A stretch of 64,000 nt of DNA from PFJX01 sp963713085 (GTDB lineage: Bacteria > Pseudomonadota > Gammaproteobacteria > Burkholderiales > Thiobacillaceae), in assembly GCA_963713085.1 (NCBI GenBank), contig CAVQKQ010000010.1, positions 80,047 through 144,046 on the forward strand. Direction: 5' to 3'. Positions 36,625 through 44,396 of this stretch are shown one piece after another; positions within the stretch are counted from its first letter, which is position 1; the number at the start of each line of letters is the position of its first letter. The position numbers and the translations under genes were made by a program. Below the pieces are notes generated by a model. It had not been told where the DNA came from, made no database searches, and saw nothing but the letters and a program-made list of their open reading frames with translations.

Positions 36625-37272
36625 CTAGCGCAAGACCAGGATGTCCACCCGGCGGTTGCTTGTAACGTCCTTGCCCGGGTCCGTCTGGGGGTCACCGGCG
36701 CCGTAGGAAATGACCGAGATGCGATGCAGTGGGATGCCGCCGTGGCTGTGGAGATAGCGGCCCACGGCATTGGCCCGGGCCTCGCCCAGCAGGTAGTTGT
36801 ATTCGCCGTTGCCGCTGTTGTCGGTATGGCCTTGGATCTCCAGGTGGTAGGGGTGGTCCAGGGTCTTCAGGCGGGCAGCCAGCCGGTCCAGCAGCGCGGT
36901 ATCCGCGCCATCCAATTCCACGGCATTGAGCGGGTACATGTATCTGTCACCGGTCAGCGTCACGGATTCGATCAGCTTGCCTTCGCCGGACGGATTGGCC
37001 TGGCCCCCCGCCTCGGTGATCCGGCCCAGGCGGGCTTCCAGGTCCTGGGCCCGGGCCAGGGCATCACCGGCCTGAGCCTTCGCCTGTTGTGCCGTCAGGT
37101 TGGCCTGCCGGAGGGCTTCCTCGAGCCGTGCCAGGCGCTGGTCATAGTCGGCGGGCTTTACCTGGGGGATCTGCTCTGGGACGGCCTGACTAGTGGCGCA
37201 TCCGGGCAGCGCGAACAGGGGGATGACTGCCAGGGCCACGCGGGTGAATCGATACGGGAAAGGGTTATTCAT
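36625..37272 (-). CDS. OmpA-family outer-membrane lipoprotein
   Basis: A 215-residue protein with a lipobox (FALPGC, lipidated Cys about 25), a coiled-coil-prone linker (RLARLEEALRQANLTAQQAKAQAGDALARAQDLEARLGR, about 46-84) and a C-terminal OmpA domain that binds peptidoglycan: EIQGHTDNSGNGEYNYLLGEARA and SNRRVDILV. It likely tethers the outer membrane to peptidoglycan. ATG 37272 is supported by CCAGGAGGTCCCC just upstream. Confidence 0.93.
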   Translation of the reverse strand: MNNPFPYRFTRVALAVIPLFALPGCATSQAVPEQIPQVKPADYDQRLARLEEALRQANLTAQQAKAQAGDALARAQDLEARLGRITEAGGQANPSGEGKLIESVTLTGDRYMYPLNAVELDGADTALLDRLAARLKTLDHPYHLEIQGHTDNSGNGEYNYLLGEARANAVGRYLHSHGGIPLHRISVISYGAGDPQTDPGKDVTSNRRVDILVLR

Positions 37273-37628
37273 GGGGACCTCCTGGGGGTGTGATGAAGCT
37301 GAAACCGGCATGCGTCGGCATGGGTGAGACAGAAGCAAGGATGCTTTTCAGACTACCCCCGTCGGGCGGCGGCCTCCACCTTGTCCACCCTCCAAAGCCC
37401 TGAAAACCGCTCGCCGCTGCTTGCTGGCCACAGTTTTGAGTCTCGTTGTCGGGGCATGTCCGTCGTGGTGGCCGTCTGTAATTCGCCAGGAACGTTGCTG
37501 CCATTTTCGCCTCGAAGTCTGGGCGGGTTCACGGCCATGTCGCTTGTCCCGCCGGATGTCTTGCGGTTAGCCTAAATAAGACCAACTTCATCCCTTATCA
37601 CGGAGATCGACTTATCAATATCCTGAAA
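37273..37628. other. Divergent intergenic region OmpA-lipoprotein / transglycosylase
   Basis: About 356 bp. No supported gene. Promoters for both flanking genes must lie here; I cannot place boxes with confidence. GGAG at 37602-37605 is the nearest candidate ribosome binding site to the MltB gene but is 24 bp from the chosen TTG. Confidence 0.4.
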
Positions 37629-39113
37629 TTGCTGGCGCGAAACTGTCATGCGCTGATGGTCTGTTTTGTGTTCGGTGCGGCGATGCCGGCGCTCGCCGCG
37701 GAACCGGAGGATTTCCAGACCTGGCTCGCCGGCCTGAGGCAGGAGGCCTTGTCCCGCGGCGTGGGGGAAAAGATCCTCGACCAGGCCCTGGGGGGCATCG
37801 CCCCGGTTCCCGAGGTGCTGGAACTGGACCAGCGACAACCCGAGTTCGTCGATACCTTCCTGAATTACCTGGACCGCCGCGTGACACCGGAGCGGGTCGA
37901 GCAGGGCGGCAAACTGTTGCGCCAGTATCGCTCGGTGCTCGACCGCGTCGCCAATCGCTACGGCGTTCCCGCCAACATCCTGGTGGCCTTCTGGGGGCTT
38001 GAAACCCACTACGGCAAGCACCTGGGCGATCATCTGGTGCCCGAGGCGCTGGCCACCCTGGCCTACGACACGCGGCGCAGCAGTTTTTTCCGCGGCCAGT
38101 TGCTGGAGGCTTTGGACATTCTCCAGGCAGGCCATATCGCGCCTCCCGAGATGAAAGGCTCCTGGGCCGGCGCCATGGGCCAGGTCCAGTTCATGCCTTC
38201 CACCTTCCAGGCCTATGCCGTGGATGGGGATGGGGATGGCCGCAAGGATATCTGGCATTCCCTGCCCGATGCCTTCGCGTCGGCGGCGAATTTCCTGCAT
38301 GAACTGGGTTGGCACCCGGGGGAACTGTGGGGGCGCGAGGTGCGTGTCCCCGAGTCGTTCGATTGGCGCCTCGCCCGTCTCGACGTCAAGAAACCCGTGG
38401 ACGCCTGGCGCGCCATGGGGGTTACCCAGGCGGACGGCAAGCCCCTGCCCAATTCGGGTCTGCAAGGGTCCATCGTGGTGCCCCAGGGGCACCGGGGCCC
38501 CGCCTTCCTGGTCTACCATAATTTCGACACGATTCTCGACTGGAACCGTTCCGTCAGCTATGCCCTGGCCGTGGGCTACCTGGCGGACCGGCTGATAGGA
38601 CTGCCGCCGTTGCAGAACGGATGGGATGCGGACAATCAAAGGCTTGCGCGCGATGACGTATTGACCCTGCAGCAAGGCTTGATGCAATTGGGGCTCGATC
38701 CGGGCGGCGCGGACGGGGTGCTGGGGTCCAGGACCAAGGCGGCCATCCGCAGCTATCAAAGCCAGGCGGGGTTGCCCGCGGACGGTTATCCCTCCCGGGA
38801 TGTTCTGGAACGATTGCGCGCCGCGACGGCCGGCAGTGCCTCCTCGCCGACCTCCTCTGCATCGACGGCCCCGGCCCCCGCCCCCGCCCCGCTTCCAATC
38901 CCGGCACCGACGTCGACGTTGGCTCCGGCCTCTACCACAGCAACGGCCACAACCACAGCCACGGCACAGACCCCCACAACGGTGCCCGCCGTGCCCCCAT
39001 TCCAGTTCAAGTTTCCGTTCCCATTTCCCTTTCCGCCCCAGGTTCCCGCCCCGTTCCCCGCACCTCCTGCGGCGCCTGCGAAGCCGGCCGGCCAGTCCCT
39101 GCAAACCCCGTGA
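37629..39113 (+). CDS. mltB: MltB-type lytic murein transglycosylase with peptidoglycan-binding domain and Pro-rich tail
   Basis: Secreted enzyme of 494 residues: signal peptide 1-23 (ending PALAA), SLT/MltB catalytic domain with Glu125 in FWGLETHYGK and GAMGQVQFMPSTF, then a PG_binding_1 domain (about 339-395, LTLQQGLMQLGLDPGGADGVLGSRT). The last 100 residues are unusual: Ala/Pro/Thr/Ser-rich with an FPFPFPFPP run. The start is uncertain: no ATG exists in frame upstream, TTG 37629 gives a good signal peptide, and ATG 37656 would truncate it. Confidence 0.85.
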   Translation: MLARNCHALMVCFVFGAAMPALAAEPEDFQTWLAGLRQEALSRGVGEKILDQALGGIAPVPEVLELDQRQPEFVDTFLNYLDRRVTPERVEQGGKLLRQYRSVLDRVANRYGVPANILVAFWGLETHYGKHLGDHLVPEALATLAYDTRRSSFFRGQLLEALDILQAGHIAPPEMKGSWAGAMGQVQFMPSTFQAYAVDGDGDGRKDIWHSLPDAFASAANFLHELGWHPGELWGREVRVPESFDWRLARLDVKKPVDAWRAMGVTQADGKPLPNSGLQGSIVVPQGHRGPAFLVYHNFDTILDWNRSVSYALAVGYLADRLIGLPPLQNGWDADNQRLARDDVLTLQQGLMQLGLDPGGADGVLGSRTKAAIRSYQSQAGLPADGYPSRDVLERLRAATAGSASSPTSSASTAPAPAPAPLPIPAPTSTLAPASTTATATTTATAQTPTTVPAVPPFQFKFPFPFPFPPQVPAPFPAPPAAPAKPAGQSLQTP

Positions 39114-39127
39114 CCCCTGGAGTGGAT

Positions 39128-39328
39128 ATGGAATCCCGCTTGAACGAACTGGAGGCCAAGCTGAGTTTTGCCGAGGATGAGATCGAGACGCTGAGCCGCA
39201 CGGTATTCGAGCAGCACCGGCGCATCGATCTGCTGCAGGAGCAGATTCGTCTCCTGCATCAGCAGATCCAGGGCCTTGCGCCGCAGGAGGGACGGAACCC
39301 GGGCGATGAGATACCGCCCCATTACTGA
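39128..39328 (+). CDS. slyX: SlyX family protein
   Basis: A 66-residue coiled-coil SlyX-like protein (ESRLNELEAKLSFAEDEIETLS, IDLLQEQIRLLHQQIQGL). ATG 39128 is favoured by GGAG seven bases upstream; a GTG at 39110 overlaps the upstream gene end. Function unknown in the family. Confidence 0.88.
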   Translation: MESRLNELEAKLSFAEDEIETLSRTVFEQHRRIDLLQEQIRLLHQQIQGLAPQEGRNPGDEIPPHY

Positions 39329-39409
39329 TTGCAGGGTTGGGTGGTGGCCGTTACGGTGGTATCCGAACACGATAAACTTCGTTCGTTCAGATCTCCGGGT
39401 GGTTTTGTC

Positions 39410-40450
39410 GTGCGCGCCGTCAGATGTATCCAAACCGTCCTGGCCCTGGTGCTCGGCGTGCTCGTGCTGGCCGTCCCGGCTGCGGCCGGGGACACGCTGC
39501 GGGTGCTGGCCTGGCCGGGTTACGCGGACCCCGATCTGGTCCGTGCGTTCGAAAAGCGTTTCGACGTCCGGGTGGAAGTCACCTTCGTCAGCACCGACGA
39601 TGCTCTGCGGGAAAAGCTGAACGCCCACGACAGCAAGGATTTCGACGTGTTCGCCGCCAATACCGCCGAACTCGCCCGCTTCATCGACCAGGGCATCAGC
39701 GTGCCCCTGGACATGGACAGGATTCCCAACACCCCGCACCAGGCGCCCCGTTTTCGTAACCTGAGCGCCATACCCGGCATTACCCGCAACGGGGCGGTCT
39801 ACGCCATCCCCTATACCTATTCGGAAATGGGCCTGATCTACAACCGCAAGCAGGTCAAGGAAACCCCCACCTCCATGGCGGCCATGTGGGACCCCCGCTA
39901 CCAGGGGCGGGTACTGGCGTACGATGGCAGCGCCCACAACTTCACCCTTGCCGCCTTGCTGCTGGGCGTCCGGAACCCGTTCCGGCTCGACGACCGGGAC
40001 TACAAGCGGGTTGTGGCCAAGCTGATAGCCCTGCGCCGCAACGCGCTGACGTTCTACAGCCTGCCGGAGGAGGCCGTCGAACTGTTCCGCGACAACTCGG
40101 TGGCGCTGCTGTTCGCCAATTACGGCTCCCAGCAGATCAAGCAGCTGCGGAAGGCCGGAGCGGACATCGGCTACGTCATTCCCCGGGAGGGAGCCCTGGC
40201 ATGGCTGGACTGCTGGTCCGTGACCCGTGGCGCCCACAACAAGCAACTGGCGGAAAGCTGGATCAACTACACACTTGAGCAGCCGGTCAGCTCCGCCCTG
40301 ACCGAACGCCAGGGCCTGGCCAACACCCTCCAGGCAACCCATGCCGAGTCGTCGGGCCGGTTCATCTGGCTGGAACCGGTGGAGGATGCCAGCCGGCGCA
40401 GCGCCCTCTGGGAGCGGATCGTGTCCGGCGATCTGCCCGGTAAGTTTTAA
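39410..40450 (+). CDS. Polyamine-type periplasmic substrate-binding protein (PotD/NspS-like)
   Basis: A 346-residue periplasmic binding protein of the spermidine/putrescine (PotD) fold: signal peptide (TVLALVLGVLVLAVPAAA), LRVLAWPGYADPDLVRAFEKRF, YAIPYTYSEMGLIYN, and an aromatic/acidic ligand-site segment. GTG 39410 follows GGGTGG at a suitable distance. No permease or ATPase is next to it; instead a membrane GGDEF gene begins 2 bp after the stop, so it probably works as a sensor component, not a transporter. Confidence 0.88.
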   Translation: MRAVRCIQTVLALVLGVLVLAVPAAAGDTLRVLAWPGYADPDLVRAFEKRFDVRVEVTFVSTDDALREKLNAHDSKDFDVFAANTAELARFIDQGISVPLDMDRIPNTPHQAPRFRNLSAIPGITRNGAVYAIPYTYSEMGLIYNRKQVKETPTSMAAMWDPRYQGRVLAYDGSAHNFTLAALLLGVRNPFRLDDRDYKRVVAKLIALRRNALTFYSLPEEAVELFRDNSVALLFANYGSQQIKQLRKAGADIGYVIPREGALAWLDCWSVTRGAHNKQLAESWINYTLEQPVSSALTERQGLANTLQATHAESSGRFIWLEPVEDASRRSALWERIVSGDLPGKF

Positions 40451-40451
40451 C

Positions 40452-42185
40452 ATGCGTCTCGGCACCAAGCTGGGAATCCTGCTGGCAGTGTTCGGCATCT
40501 TGGCCTCGGGCCTGACCAGCTATTACTCTTACCGGACCAGCCGGGTACTCCTGACCAAGGCTGCGGAACACGATCTGCTGACCTCCACCCAGGTTCTGGT
40601 ACGGCGCTTTTCCCTCGCCCTGGGGGAGGTCGCCAGCAACGCCAGGATGTTGGCCGCGCTGTCCGATGCCGACCAAGTCGGCGCGGCGCCTTTGAGCCCG
40701 GTCAGCGTAGCCGGCAAGGACACCCTGGCGGATACCTTTTCGGCCATGCTGGCGGTGCACCCGGAATACTTCCAGATCCGCCTTATCAGCGCGGAGAACC
40801 ATGGCCTCGAATTGGTGCGGGTGGACCGGGATACCAACGCACTGGTCCGGGTGCAAGGGGACAATCTTCAGGAAAAGGGCCATTTTCCATACGTATTCAA
40901 GGCATTGCGCCTTACGGAGGGGGAGGTCTACGTATCCAAGATCGGCATCAATCATGAGCAAGGCGCCCATTCGGGGCTGGACAAGCCCACCCTGCGGGTG
41001 GCGACCCCGGTTTTTTCCAATCACGGCAAGGAGTTGGGGCTGATCGTCATCAGCGTGGACCTGAACGGCCTGTTCGCGCTGCTCAAGACCGATCTGCCGG
41101 AGTATTACCGGCTCTACCTTGCCAACGAATGGGGCGATTTCCTGATCCATCCCGACCCCAGTCGGTGTTTCGGCTTCGACAAGGGGCGCCGTTTCCTGCT
41201 TCAGGACGCATTCAATGCGACCCAGGGACTTTTCCAGGGCAAGGTCCAGACCGTGGTCACCCGTGCCAGACACGACGAAGGGCAGCCGGAGGATCTGCTG
41301 GCCGCCTTTTCCCGCCTGTCGTTCGGCAATGCGCAGGCAAACCGATTCGTGGTGGCGGGGCTGGCCATGCCCATGGACAGGGTCCTGGCGGATACCCACC
41401 TGCTTGGCGTCACGGCCGTCAAGACCGTGGTGGTCTTCAGCGCGCTTGCCATCCTGATCTCCTTCCTGCTGTCCAGGGTGCTGACCCGGCCCCTCAAGAT
41501 GATGGCCAGGGCCGCCAAGCGCTTCTCCCGGGAGCATGACATGGGAGAACTTCCCGTGGGGCGCAAGGACGAGATCGGCCAACTGGCCCGCGGCTTCAAC
41601 GACATGCAGGTGGAAATCAAGGCCTATCTGGAGGAACTCCATGAAAGCCGCAGCAAGCTCGAACACCTGGCCCGCCACGACACCCTCACCGGACTGCCCA
41701 ATCGCCTGCTGTTCTTCGACCGGCTTGAGCTTGCCGTTGCCGCCGCCCGCCGCAGCGGCAAGCAGCTTGCGGTGTTCTTCATCGACCTGGACCGTTTCAA
41801 GGAAATCAACGACGACCAGGGGCACGGGGCCGGCGACGAGGTCCTCCAGGTGATCGCGCAACGGCTGAAGGGCATGGTGCGGGAAGTGGATACCGTGGCG
41901 CGTCTGGGCGGGGACGAGTTCATCATCCTGTTCGACGGCCTGGGCGACGTTCGACCCCTGGAGATGATGGCCCAGAAGGTCGTCCAGGGCGTCGCCCAGC
42001 CCATGGACCTGAACGGGCGGTCGGTGGCGGTCAGCGCCAGCGTCGGCATCAGCATCTTCCCCGAGGATGCGCCCAGCGCCAACGAACTGGTGCACAAGGC
42101 CGACCTGGCCATGTATCGCTCGAAAGCCCTGGGGGAGAATGCCGCCTACTTCTATTCGGAAGGGACGGACCAGGGCCAGCCGTAA
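40452..42185 (+). CDS. Membrane diguanylate cyclase with periplasmic Cache-like sensor
   Basis: A 577-residue protein: TM1 (about 7-29), a large periplasmic double-Cache-like region (30-320), TM2 (about 325-346), HAMP (about 347-400) and GGDEF. The active-site GGDEF is at 486-490 and an inhibitory RxxD (Arg477-Asp480) precedes it by five residues, so product-inhibited c-di-GMP synthesis is expected. No EAL domain. The adjacent binding protein may present ligand to the sensor, as NspS does to MbaA in Vibrio. Confidence 0.93.
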   Translation: MRLGTKLGILLAVFGILASGLTSYYSYRTSRVLLTKAAEHDLLTSTQVLVRRFSLALGEVASNARMLAALSDADQVGAAPLSPVSVAGKDTLADTFSAMLAVHPEYFQIRLISAENHGLELVRVDRDTNALVRVQGDNLQEKGHFPYVFKALRLTEGEVYVSKIGINHEQGAHSGLDKPTLRVATPVFSNHGKELGLIVISVDLNGLFALLKTDLPEYYRLYLANEWGDFLIHPDPSRCFGFDKGRRFLLQDAFNATQGLFQGKVQTVVTRARHDEGQPEDLLAAFSRLSFGNAQANRFVVAGLAMPMDRVLADTHLLGVTAVKTVVVFSALAILISFLLSRVLTRPLKMMARAAKRFSREHDMGELPVGRKDEIGQLARGFNDMQVEIKAYLEELHESRSKLEHLARHDTLTGLPNRLLFFDRLELAVAAARRSGKQLAVFFIDLDRFKEINDDQGHGAGDEVLQVIAQRLKGMVREVDTVARLGGDEFIILFDGLGDVRPLEMMAQKVVQGVAQPMDLNGRSVAVSASVGISIFPEDAPSANELVHKADLAMYRSKALGENAAYFYSEGTDQGQP

Positions 42186-42200
42186 TGCCGGAAGTGGGCG

Positions 42201-42890
42201 TCAGCCCAGGTGCGCACGGTGCAGCCGGACCCCGGCGCCGGCCGCGCCGATCAGCAGACGCGAGAGCAGGGCCAGATCCGGCGGCATGCCGCCGCGGCGC
42301 ACGTCCAGCAACAGGGCGATGCGCACCCGGTCGCTGCGGTTCCATACCTCGTGGGGGAAGGTGTCGTCCCAGAGCAGCCATTCGCCGTCGCCGATGGCGT
42401 GGTCCACGTCGTCCAGTCTGAGCACGGTGGCGGGACGACCGTCGGGCCCGGCGGGCACCGACAGTCCCAGGTAGAAGCGGACCACGCCCCGGAAGGGGCC
42501 CCGGTGCCGGGGGATGTGCTTGCCAGGGGCGAGAAAGGACAGGGTCGCGGAAAGCACGTCCGGCGATCCTGACAGCAGTCCTGCCAGCGTCGGGCAGCGG
42601 GTCAGGTTGCCGGGCACCGGAACCCCGTAGGCCTTCAGGATCAACATGCGCCAGTCCCGGCCGTCGTTGGCCGAGATGTCGGCCTGGCTGGCCATCAGCT
42701 CATGGAAGCGTGGCACCCGGGACAGATCCTCGGCCACAGCCAGGGCTTCTTCCCGAAGCTTCCGCCAGGCCCCGGCGAACCGTTCGGCGTCGGGGAAATG
42801 GCTGGCGGCGTCCAGGACCGCCGGTCCAGAAAGTCGGCGGTCGTAGATTCGCCTGACCATCCCGGCGCTCAGCTCATATATCAGGCTCAT
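42201..42890 (-). CDS. Aspartyl/asparaginyl beta-hydroxylase-like dioxygenase
   Basis: A 229-residue Fe(II)/2-oxoglutarate-dependent enzyme of the Asp_Arg_Hydrox fold: HIPRHRGPFRGVVRFYLGL supplies the first metal His and conserved Arg, and DDTFPHEVWNRSDRVRIALLLD the second His. Bacterial members modify peptides, lipid A or lipids; the target here is unknown. Convergent with the cyclase gene, 15 bp. Confidence 0.9.
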   Translation of the reverse strand: MSLIYELSAGMVRRIYDRRLSGPAVLDAASHFPDAERFAGAWRKLREEALAVAEDLSRVPRFHELMASQADISANDGRDWRMLILKAYGVPVPGNLTRCPTLAGLLSGSPDVLSATLSFLAPGKHIPRHRGPFRGVVRFYLGLSVPAGPDGRPATVLRLDDVDHAIGDGEWLLWDDTFPHEVWNRSDRVRIALLLDVRRGGMPPDLALLSRLLIGAAGAGVRLHRAHLG

Positions 42891-43385
42891 GGTGGTCCAT
42901 TCCGAACGGGAGATTGGCTTTGGTAGGCACTGGAGCGGTCAGGCTCATGGAAGTTCCTGGGGCCATGGCTTCGTGAGCCAGTGCGAGTTGCCAGCAAGCA
43001 TCTCAAGTGTCGTTTTCCATGGCTAGGATTGCTGGAAGACTCGGTCAGGGCCATGACCACCCGTAGCTACAGCCATGGCCGCAAATATTTCAAATGGGGA
43101 CAAGTTCCCACCTTCATACCTTCCTCACCCCGCCCCCTACTTGCCACCTTCTTGTCCATCGTCGGCAACAGTCGGCCTTCCACCCGCGCCTGGGCGATGA
43201 CGATGCGGTCGAAGGGATCTTAGTACAGGCGGGGCAGCTCGTGGAGTCAGATTCCTCTGTTACCGGATCGTGTCCTGCCGCGTTACGGCCTATTCGGCCC
43301 GGGTAAGCGACAAGCGCATCGCCGCGAATGATTCGCCCTGTGGGCAAGTGCACGGTATCCGGGCTGTTGTGCTGTGCGTATGGTG
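42891..43385. other. Intergenic region with decayed toxin remnant
   Basis: About 495 bp without an intact gene. The VapC remnant is annotated separately. The rest shows no promoter, RNA or repeat I can defend. Confidence 0.5.
43130..43246 (-). pseudogene. VapC/PIN-domain toxin remnant
   Basis: Reading the minus strand from about 43246, one frame gives LHELPRLY-stop-DPFDRIVIAQARVEGRLLPTMDKKVA, which matches the C-terminal half of PIN-domain toxins (LP-LHRDPFDR-LIAQA-VEG--L-T-D). The stop codon TAA is at 43222-43220, where intact family members usually have HR. Nothing of the N-terminal half or of an antitoxin remains. This is decay of a type II toxin-antitoxin module. Confidence 0.7.
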
Positions 43386-44396
43386 TTATCGCTTGCGTTT
43401 CTTGCCTCCGGATTTCTTGCTGGGTGGCGTGCGGAAACCCGGACGCTTGATTTGGGCGAGCAGTCTGGCTGTCTCAAGCGTGGATGGATGCTGGGGACCC
43501 AGGACCTGTTTCTCGACTTCGAGAGCCGTCTGGGCGTGGTCATAGGCCAGTGCGGTTCTGCCGAGCGCCAATTCGTAACCTGCAATGTTGTGGAGGCTGC
43601 CGGCCGTATCGGGATGCCGGTCGCCGAACAGTTCGCGCCGGATGGCGAGGGCCTGCTCGGCCAGTTCCAGGGCGTGTTTGGGGTTGCCCAAGGCATTGGT
43701 GAAGCCGGCGACGTTGTTGAGCGATGTGGCCGTATTGGGATGGCGTTCACCGAACAGTTCGCGCTGGATAGTGAGGGCCTGCTCGGTCAGTTCCAGGGCG
43801 CGCTTGGGGTTACCCAGGGCGTTGGTGTAGAGGGCGACGTTGTTGAGTGATTGAGCCGTATCGGGATGCCGTTCGCCGAACAGTTTGCGCCGGATGGCGA
43901 GGGCCTGCTCGGCCAGTTCCAGGGCGCGCTTGGGGTTGCCCAGGACATTGGTGTAGCTGGCGACGTTGTTGAGTGATTGGGCCGTATCGGGATGCCGTTC
44001 GCCGAACAGTTCGCGCCGGATGGCGAGGGCCTGCTCGGCCAGTTCCAGGGCGCGCTTGGGGTTGCCCAGGCCATCAACAGCATAGGCTAGGTCGCCATAC
44101 AAATCGGCCATAAGTGGCCGGTCATCGCAGCCCTGATTTTCGTATTCGGCGAGGGCGAGTTCGATCAGCCGTTTGATTTCCTGCGGCTGTCCCCGGTGGT
44201 ACGGCGGGTAGGCCTGGAGCCAGGTGAGGCGGCTGGCTTGCCGCGGCGCCAAGCTTAATGCGTGGTCGTGCCATTCCCGCAGGTGGTCGATGGCGGCTTC
44301 GAAGCGGGGCAGTTGCTGGAAGTCCTTGCGCAGGGCATAGAACCAGTCGCCGATACGCTGGCAGATGTCCGCCGCCCAGGTGGATTTCTCCGTCAC
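43386..44396 (-). CDS. TPR protein paired with the STAND NTPase
   Basis: A 336-residue protein: an unusual N-terminal helical region (about 1-90), then tandem 42-residue tetratricopeptide repeats (GNPKRALELAEQALAIRREL-FGERHPDTAQSLNNVA...) of the kinesin-light-chain/TPR_12 type and a Lys-rich tail (KKSGGKKRKR). Its start overlaps the preceding ORF's stop by four bases (ATGA). The TPR array probably forms the sensor half of a split STAND protein with the upstream gene. Repeats are nearly identical in DNA (see repeat feature). Confidence 0.85.
   Translation of the reverse strand: MTEKSTWAADICQRIGDWFYALRKDFQQLPRFEAAIDHLREWHDHALSLAPRQASRLTWLQAYPPYHRGQPQEIKRLIELALAEYENQGCDDRPLMADLYGDLAYAVDGLGNPKRALELAEQALAIRRELFGERHPDTAQSLNNVASYTNVLGNPKRALELAEQALAIRRKLFGERHPDTAQSLNNVALYTNALGNPKRALELTEQALTIQRELFGERHPNTATSLNNVAGFTNALGNPKHALELAEQALAIRRELFGDRHPDTAGSLHNIAGYELALGRTALAYDHAQTALEVEKQVLGPQHPSTLETARLLAQIKRPGFRTPPSKKSGGKKRKR
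43590..44066 (-). repeat. 126-bp coding tandem repeats (TPR units)
   Basis: Three complete 126-bp units (43673-43798, 43799-43924, 43925-44050) plus partial copies on both sides. Starts of the CGCGCTTGGGG landmark recur at exactly 126-bp spacing (43673, 43799, 43925, 44051). Identity is high enough for unequal recombination to change repeat number. Confidence 0.85.

Noticed and set aside
38786..40498. 570-codon minus-strand frame over the MltB, SlyX and binding-protein genes
   Set aside because: Crosses three unrelated real genes and their gaps; its Gly/Ala/Val repeats mirror the Pro-rich tail on the other strand.
43590..44066. Regular repeats considered as a CRISPR array
   Set aside because: Units are 126 bp, directly adjacent without spacers and encode TPR motifs in one frame.
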